In this document: in pieces, positions 57,400 through 64,000 of the stretch
Numbering within the stretch: position 1 is the stretch's first letter
How the letters are laid out: every line of letters starts with the position of its first letter
Origin: Nymphaea colorata
Lineage: Eukaryota > Streptophyta > Magnoliopsida > Nymphaeales > Nymphaeaceae
Direction of reading: 5' to 3'
Assembly (NCBI RefSeq): GCF_008831285.2
Contig: NC_045140.1
Span: 27,236,131 to 27,300,130 of the forward strand
DNA length: 64,000 bases
Translations under genes and position numbers: made by a program
The notes under the pieces: generated by a model
The model's input: the letters and a program-made list of their open reading frames with translations, nothing else
Databases searched by the model: none
What the model was told of the DNA's origin: nothing

Positions 57400-59639
57400 G
57401 GAACCGCGAAGCTGAAGATTTTAGTTACTTTCCATTCAGATGAGCTCATGCCCTCCAATTTCGTCAGTGAAGGTGACTTGGGTGCCTCGGTAGATGCAAG
57501 AAGGGAAGGAAAAAAAAAAAAACAAAACAAAAACAAAAAAGCAAGACATCATAGGGTGTAGTTATCATATCCGAGTCGTATACTTTTAAAAATTAAAATG
57601 AAGCTTACATATTCATGTCATAAGGTGAAGGTGATAGTCAACCCCTCTATGAGAGAATATACTGTTTACTATTCTATTGACATCTATTCACGTTACTGTC
57701 GGTGGGGGACGACGCCTGGATGAGGTCCCTCCTCAAGCATGCTCGATGAATTTATCATGTACTAGACGACCATATCAAGAATCCACTTGCAAGAGATCAA
57801 CGTTGCATCTTTCTAACCCCAACGCAGTGTATAAAGGTTTTATGTTGTCAAATTCGAGCGCAAGTTACATGGCTTATTTGTAGCAGTTGTCCTTCGACGT
57901 TTTCTTCTTCTTTCTCTCGTCTTGTTTCCGACGTAACAGTGTATTACTTGGATAACTAAGCAGCTAAGCTTATGAAGGATCATGTTCAACGCAATTGCGA
58001 ATTAACCGTGAGTTGCAATTCAAAAATCAAATTCCGAATTCCTTCTCCAAATTCCAACCAGAACTAGTTTCAAGCCTAGAGATCAGTATCCACATCCGGA
58101 TGAGCATATATGGATGTTTCTGTAAGGGCTTTATAATTATCCAAATGTGTGTATGCGTGTGCAGAAGTCCACGTGGTTCTCATCTGCACACTCTTGCTTG
58201 CATTCGTGCTGTAAGCAGTTAATAATGTTGAGTTTGAGTTGCTTTTTAAATCCAAACAGAAGCATTTTTGTCATTAACGGTATTGACGCATAAAATTTCA
58301 TGCACCAGTACACGACGTGTACACGACCTATAATGTTAGGGTATAGCATCTCGCTGCATTGCTAGTTCTAATCATCCACGACCTTGGCCGATGCTTCCAT
58401 ACTGCACCCAACCAAACAATGAAAAAGAAAACCAGCGGGTGCAGTTCAAGATTATGATGATGATGAAATTTAAGTGCATGTCTGAGAACGGATTGGATCA
58501 GCTTTTACAAAGCTGCCCAATGTCGGTGTAGATAAATAATTAAGGTACGTAAATAAAACTTGACCGTCTTACATGATTTGGTGGTCCGCATTGTGATGGG
58601 GTTCGATACCAGATAAATGCTAGTATCGGCCTATATCGGGCACTACAACCCGGTTTCCTCAACTTCTTTGCGAGTTTCTTTTAAAGCAAAATGAAAATAA
58701 AAATGAGAACGTAATGCACTATACCGGCCGACACGCCATGTCTTTTCGGCTTCTGACTCGCTACATCCTTTTTGTTTTCACAATATTGGTCCTCCTACAA
58801 GTGAGAAAAAAAAATGTGAAACGATCATTGCAAATAGACAATTAAGATACCTCGAAAGGCATATATCAGAGTAAATTAGACTATCATGTTTACAACACAA
58901 ATCAGTTGCTTTGATACTTGTGATAAATGTGGCGAGATGTTTTGAATAAAGGCCGGCAAATTAGAGGGAGTTAATGCTAAGGTTTCGGCAAATTAGGCAA
59001 ATACTTGTGATGAATGTGATAAAGCCGGACTCACTTGATCAGATTTGGTATCCTTGTCAATAAACTTTGATATGACATGTTTACAACACAAATCCTTACC
59101 CACTTTTTAAAATTTTTCTTAATAACGAAATCGTCCGTATAATTGCTCTAATTACATGGCAAATCGGTTGATATAGCGGATAACGGATCCTATCATGAAG
59201 CTTAATTTCATGATCTCTATTCGGTTCCAACAAAAAAGTTGATCCGATTTATCATGGAAGGATTCTAATTTGAAATACCTCAAATTTAAGATCTGTACGG
59301 TAAAGGTCAAAACTTACCCCTTCTTCAATACATGTTTTCTTAATGAGAAACTGAAAAAACGTTGTGTCTTACATCTTGTTTGAGACTTGAATAAGATTTA
59401 GAGTGAACTCTATAATTTGGTATGCCTTAGATCAGATGTGGTTGTGAGCTTGTATTGTATCAGTACAACTCCTTTGCCCAAGCATGGCTGCCTCAAATGC
59501 ATCAGATGATCATGTGCTAGCTAGACCGCAGCCAGGAATCAGCTGATCCGATAAGCCTAGTCTTGACGCGAACTGCTGGGGCTTCTGGGCTTAAGTTTTG
59601 TTTTTTCTTGTTACGAGCTAGAAAAATATCTGATTGGAG
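57400..59639 (-). repeat. right part of unit 5 and next module; no gene
   Basis: Positions 57560-58830 are collinear with 36010-36170 plus 37490-38510, lacking most of the LINE debris. Positions 58850-59640 are the module that precedes PR-1 3' flanks, with GATCAGATTTGGTATCC and CAGCTGATCCGATAAGCC. No gene is supported. Confidence 0.7.
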
Positions 59640-59719
59640 CGTCCGCTTTTGCTTATGACGAGCAAACAATGGCTTCTGTATAAAGTTGGTCACTGGTTAA
59701 ACTTTCGGACTTTTCTATG

Positions 59720-59767
<48 letters not shown>

Positions 59768-60204
59768 AAAAAAAAGTTAGGAATTGCTTTCATTGGAGGC
59801 CAATCATTTTTTCATTTTTCACTTTAATGGGTAGGCACGATACCTCTGCGCTTCGACTTGTAGTTACACGTATAATTATAGCGTGCAAGACTTTGGGGGA
59901 CTTTTGAGATCATGCATATCAGATCAATGGAATTTGAAGGGGATCAAGCTCATTCATTCAGTATTCAGTATGCATAGGATAGCAAGATCAGAAGCTCTCT
60001 CACTCTCTCTCTCTCTCTCTCTCAAGCAGCAAAAGAAAAGCGTACAAATTTTTTGGGAAGTATTAATATGGTGGGGCTAACCAACGTGCACCCTTACCAT
60101 TTATTCTAGATAGACGATCGAGCTCATGCTTTAACTATTAAATACACCCAAAAGGACAAGCCAAACGGGGGCCAGGTCCTACATATCTAATAGGGAAGCT
60201 GTTT
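59640..60204 (-). pseudogene. PR-1 3'-end relic
   Basis: The 3' flank of a PR-1 unit is present: TTTTGCTTATGACGAGCAAA, GGGGATCAAGCTCATTCATT, a (TC)n run near 60000-60022, CACCCTTACCATTTATTC, and CCAAAAGGACAAGCCAAACG. It continues to the TATCTAATAGGGAA block that holds the stop and last two codons (PY-stop) of PR-1 genes. At about 60204 homology stops and unrelated sequence begins. Only the terminal codons survive. A (TA)n run lies at 59720-59763. Confidence 0.75.
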
Positions 60205-60359
60205 GGGGGAGATCTCGTGAAGATGCCAAAATTCCTTCTGGTTTTGTGCTGTCTTCAACGTTTAGGGCTACTTCGGAACCCAGTTGGAAGATAATTAGAG
60301 ATCATATTCTTTCGAGCATATGCATACCCGGATACCCATTTTAGGAATATAGGTTTCGC
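60205..60359. other. unassigned sequence at a breakpoint
   Basis: A short foreign stretch between the PR-1 3'-end relic and the next module. One plus-strand frame is open for about 45 codons (including ATSEPSWKIIRDHILSS) but I recognise no family. It could be retroelement debris. Confidence 0.35.
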
Positions 60360-62383
60360 TCTCTCTTTAGTCCACTCATGATTGAGACCTAATTCTTGGT
60401 ATTGAACCTACCTAAATCATACTCTTATCTCAATATATTAACCAAGACTCGATATTTGAAATTATGTACCTATGTTTGAACCCTAGTCAAGTTAGAACTA
60501 TATCATAGTCAGGTTAAAGCTAAACCTTAGCCAAGTTAAACACAAACCATAATTAGACTCAGCCTACAGCCTAGCAAGTTTAACCCAAATGTCAATAAGG
60601 TTGGACATGTGGATCTTGAAGGAATTGAATCCAGATATCAATGAATTGGATTTAAATATCAAATTTAAGATGAAAACAAGATTGGATTTGGATTTGGCAA
60701 ATTTGGATATGAGTTGGATCGAAAGAATTGGATCATTGAACTTAGACCTTATGAAGGCTTGATTCTAGAATTGGATTTCATATCAACACTTGTGGATTTG
60801 GAATTCATGTTACTCAGATCCAGATTTCATACCTTCATCCAAAACCCTAAATCCCTAAACTTGGACATTGGATCATTAAATTTCATTTCAGATTTGGATC
60901 ATGGACTTTGAATCAAGAACCATTATGAATTGAGTCAACTCTCAGTTAGGATTTCAACCTAAGACCCTTTTAGGATGATCCTAAGTCTAAATGCCATATC
61001 TGGATCGTTAATGAACGTTTGCATCATTTTTAGTTGAGGAACTTGAATCTAAACTTTGAATTGTAGTTTTCCTATGTCTACGACCCTAACTTGGAAACCT
61101 TATCTTAATTATGCGTTGAATCTAGTTTTTTATGCATCTATATCAGACCTAGGAATTAACCCTTGCATGGATCTACGATGACATGGATCATGAACTATAT
61201 TACTTAATTTAAGAATTTCTTAATTCATGCTTTCTAATCTCTAATGATCCACTTAGTTTCAAAAACTTTCAATTTTTAAATTAAGGATTCCCTGTTGCAT
61301 TTAGGTTTGACAACAATCATATCTTGGGACCTTAAACACTTAATATGGTTTTAGATTGACTACTCTTGTTAAAAGCAACAAGAATGGTCAGATTCATACC
61401 GATGAGTCGAGTCCTATCCCTCGTAGATTCTCGCAATGACAACACGAAGACAAGTTAATATTTGATATGTTTTTGTTCATCTAAGATGAATGATCATGAC
61501 ATGCAGGATTGCAAAATTTTACAGTGTAGCACACTCTTACCCTCCTATCTGCCTCGCACCTTTCCCTTTTTGTTCGCTAAAGCAACAGCAGCATGCCGGC
61601 GTAACATGCACAATAGTGGCACAATCGCCTGTGCTCATCCTCTTGTGACAAAAAAGTTTCACGGTATTCTTTTCTGTTTGTAGTTTTTGGTTTTCAATTT
61701 TCAAAGGGGGTCCGTTCTTCGGATTCTTTTGGTGGCCGGGGACGCTCTCCCTCTCGTCACCCATTTCTGTTCAATTTTATTTATTTTCAAATATAAAGTA
61801 CGTTTTAATCAACATGATTCTCGATTTGATTCACCAAAATCATTTGGCTTTTCAAATGATTGAAAAAATAACATTTCTTGGCGCGCGTTATCTAGTTTCA
61901 AAATAAACTGCAGATCGAGAGACAACCAAATCCGTTGTGCCATTTGCTCCTTACCTTACCAAAACGGCCTCACTTCTCCCAACAATTCTTCTTTTTCCTT
62001 GAACGTAAAACTGTCATCCATTTCATCCCATCTACGTTTCTAACAGCAGAAACAAGTAAAGAATAGTGTACGTGAAGGGCAGTAGCGAAAAAACGTCCAG
62101 TACCATCAAATTTCATGAAAATTAGAGGCAGTTTGGCACGAGTGGCAAACTGATACCATCAAATAAATCCGCCTTGAACATTGGGGAGGGTCGATTCATG
62201 TGGAAATGGCCTCTAATGCTTATTTATTTATTTATTTATTTACTTATTTATTTAAACTACTGTATGCCGTATGCATTCAGTCTTACATTTTATTCTAGAT
62301 AGACGAGCTGCTGCTCTGGTTATTACAACGCAAAGTAAATTAAAGGCCAAGCCAACTGTTTATTTGGCACGTACTATATAGAT
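60360..62383 (-). repeat. PR-1 copy 6 unit, left part
   Basis: Positions 60380-61440 are the third copy of the GGATTTGGAT-rich module. Positions 61500-62383 match 33540-34976: AGCAGCATGCCGGCGTAACA, TTCTTTTGGTGGC, GGCACGAGTGGCAAACTGAT, a (TTTA)n-type run at 62220-62253, and AATAAA on the minus strand at 62289-62294, about 90 bp past the stop codon of the gene. Open frames in it are not conserved among copies. Confidence 0.8.
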
Positions 62384-62875
62384 CTAGTAAGGACGCTCGC
62401 CTTTAACGTTACCAGGTGGATAGTAGTTGCAGGTAATGAAGATGGCACCATTGTGGCATTTGACCCTGGCGCAGCCCAGCCGCACCGACTTGCGCCACAC
62501 CACCTGTGTGTAGTGGCCGCATACCTTTCCACATGCACAGGTGTTGGTGGCGTGGTTGTAGTACCTCTTTTCGGCTACCCACCAGTTCACAGCATCTTTT
62601 GCAGTGTTCTGGTGCCCACTGCTCAGGAAGAGGTTCTCCCCATACGGCCCATGGGAGTGTACCAGCCTGCAGTCACCGATCCTCTGCTTGGCATACTTCT
62701 GGGCATAGGCCGCAACGTTAGCGTCCCATACCATATGGCCGACACCTACTTGGGCGCGAGCCTTGTTGTGAGCAGCAAGGAAGTCTTGCGGAGAGTTTTG
62801 GGCGTGAGTGCCACGGAACAGCATTCCAAGGCCCAGCAGGCAGATCCAAACAAGAGCGCCAGGGGAACGCCTCAT
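62384..62875 (-). CDS. PR1: PR-1, copy 6, basic with an extra cysteine
   Basis: An intronless gene of 163 codons. The frame is open for 27 more codons upstream, but the chosen ATG aligns with the other copies and lies about 100 bp from the TATA box at 62976-62983. Signal peptide MRRSPGALVWICLLGLGMLF, likely cut after HA to leave Gln-Asn-Ser. The CAP domain has AHN, YGENLF, WVAEK and CGHYTQVVW, so all four cavity residues are kept. It is richer in Lys and Arg than its neighbours (AQKYAKQR, VVWRKSVR). TCACGK gives a seventh mature cysteine, and CNYY replaces CNYD before PPGNVKGERPY, a CAPE-like tail. Secreted, apoplastic defence role inferred from the family. Confidence 0.95.
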   Translation of the reverse strand: MRRSPGALVWICLLGLGMLFRGTHAQNSPQDFLAAHNKARAQVGVGHMVWDANVAAYAQKYAKQRIGDCRLVHSHGPYGENLFLSSGHQNTAKDAVNWWVAEKRYYNHATNTCACGKVCGHYTQVVWRKSVRLGCARVKCHNGAIFITCNYYPPGNVKGERPY

Positions 62876-62975
62876 TGACTGATCACAAGAAGAAAACAAA
62901 AGAAAAGAGAGAGTGGTCTGATCTAGGAACCAAGTACTTTGGGCTTGTGATAGCATAATGGAGAAAGGTTTTCAA

Positions 62976-62983
62976 ATTTATAG
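62976..62983 (-). promoter_or_regulatory. TATA box of PR-1 copy 6
   Basis: CTATAAAT on the minus strand, 101 bp upstream of the chosen ATG, in the conserved block GTGCTCTATAAATTTG. Confidence 0.85.
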
Positions 62984-63172
62984 AGCACCATGCCCAGCTT
63001 GAATAGGCGACATCATTTTTGAGAAGTATGTCATCCAAAGTTAGACAACTGATTTTGTTTTGGTGCCTGAATAGGACTTATTATTAGTATAAAAAACTCG
63101 ATGTCGACCTACCGTTTTCGAAAGTTGGCGTCTGTCACTTGCAAGTTGTGAAAGGAAAGACGAATGCATGCA

Positions 63173-63180
63173 TTACGTAA
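63173..63180. promoter_or_regulatory. ACGT motif TTACGTAA
   Basis: About 298 bp upstream of the ATG, conserved with copies 4 and 5. Confidence 0.6.
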
Positions 63181-63329
63181 GTTGTTTACGTTCTTAATGG
63201 ATCTGCAAGGTTAGAAATTTTTTTACTAGCAATTAAGACATTGATTCGCCAAGCGTGACTGGACAAACGTTGTGCACAATTGGATGGCGTTGGATATCTA
63301 CAGATGAAAAAAATTAATGGCGGACAACG

Positions 63330-63335
63330 TTGACC
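63330..63335. promoter_or_regulatory. W-box TTGACC in the distal promoter
   Basis: Lies in CGGACAACGTTGACCAGGGA, about 455 bp upstream of the ATG. The same block is in copy 5 but missing from copy 4. Confidence 0.5.
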
Positions 63336-63499
63336 AGGGAACCGTGAAGCTGAAGAGTTTAATTTCTTTCCACTGCAATGCTTTCCCTTCAGGTGAGCTC
63401 ATGCCCTCTAATTTAGTCAGTGAAGGTGACTTGGGTGCCAAGGTACATGCAAGAAGGGAAGAAAAAAAACAAAAAAGCAAGACATCATATCATAGGCTG

Positions 63500-64000
63500 T
63501 AGTTATCATATCCGAGCATGTCTTGAGTTGAAGGTGATAGTCAACCCTTCTCTGAGAGAATATACCGTATATTATTCTAGTGACATCTCTTTACGTTAGA
63601 CGACCAATTGTAACTTTTTATGCATCAAAGTCACATATAACTGTTCTATGTTTCGTTGCAAACCCGTGGAAGGAAGAGGCCTCTTGCTTGCGCAACTGTG
63701 TGCATGCACAAATATACACAAAACAAAGAAACAAAAAGGATGGTTAGAGTATATTCCAAGTCTTTTGTAAAGAAATGTACATTAGAAACTTTTAACTTCT
63801 TTTTGTAACCTTGTTTTGTCCTTTTAAAAAACCTTTTTTCTATAATTCAAACGGTAATATTTTAATCATTACACATTCTGTATACAATTTTTTGTTCACT
63901 GAAGTGTAAGCATAACCAGTTTCGCTCTTTAGCATTTTTATTACAAATAATAAAGGGATTTACATGAGAGAACAAAATAACAGAAGAAATGAGACAGTAT
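63500..64000 (-). repeat. PR-1 copy 6 unit, right part, cut by the window end
   Basis: Collinear with 36040-36570 (GACGACCAATTGTAACTTTT, AACCAGTTTCGCTCTTTA, AATAATAAAGGGATTTACAT), so the unit continues beyond the window and probably includes the LINE debris seen at 36620-37570. No gene seen. Confidence 0.8.

Noticed and set aside
62876-62956. A 27-codon N-terminal extension of PR-1 copy 6
   Set aside because: It has no counterpart in the other copies, and its upstream ATG would lie only about 20 bp from the TATA box, leaving too short a leader. The downstream ATG gives the standard signal peptide.

Overview
This window looks like nuclear DNA of a flowering plant. It is AT-rich, has long intergenic stretches, abundant (TA)n, (GA)n and (TTTA)n microsatellites, LINE, TRIM-type and foldback repeats, and single-exon plant defence genes. 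The species cannot be fixed from the sequence. I saw no bacterial operons, CRISPR arrays, rRNA genes or convincing tRNA genes.

The window is a decaying tandem cluster of pathogenesis-related protein 1 (PR-1, CAP superfamily) genes, all on the minus strand. Three copies are intact and intronless: 14267-14761, 34977-35468 and 62384-62875. Two are clear pseudogenes: 639-1013 (5'-truncated, two frameshifts) and 56441-56934 (one frameshift). One survives only as a TATA box plus a truncated signal peptide (22390-22561), and one only as a 3' end (about 59640-60204). Other units kept their flanks but lost the gene: 20660-21700 (inverted), 43490-45200 and 53160-54110. Flanking modules recur with each unit: a 3' flank ending in AATAAA, a TATA core about 105-120 bp upstream of the ATG, an ACGT-type bZIP motif and a W-box region further upstream.

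Layout: 1-1.0 kb, first PR-1 pseudogene. 1-10 kb, satellite-like repeat, TRIM retroelement, foldback element and a broken first exon of a DHH1/DDX6-type RNA helicase. 10-16.5 kb, PR-1 copy 2 and flanks. 19.6-22.7 kb, inverted gene-less unit and PR-1 relic. 22.9-30.2 kb, a large inverted repeat around GC-edged/AT-core repeats and a displaced PR-1 promoter fragment. 30.2-33.5 kb, AT-rich repeat DNA. 33.5-38.6 kb, PR-1 copy 4 unit with LINE debris. 39.4-40.5 kb, an inverted duplication of a heavy-metal-associated (HIPP) gene fragment. 41.5-42.8 kb, LINE debris. 45.8-48.1 kb, the broken first exon of UPF1 followed by a near-perfect 378-bp-arm palindrome. 48.9-50.1 kb, TRIM repeats abutting the last exon of a terpene synthase. 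52-64 kb, three further PR-1 units.

Only the three intact PR-1 genes look able to make a normal protein. They predict secreted apoplastic CAP proteins ending in a CAPE-type peptide. Copy 4 has lost two of the four conserved CAP-cavity residues and copy 6 has gained a cysteine, so the survivors may be diverging. No wholly new gene system was evident. The most novel structures are the palindrome beside UPF1, the inverted HIPP duplication, and PR-1 promoters separated from their genes.
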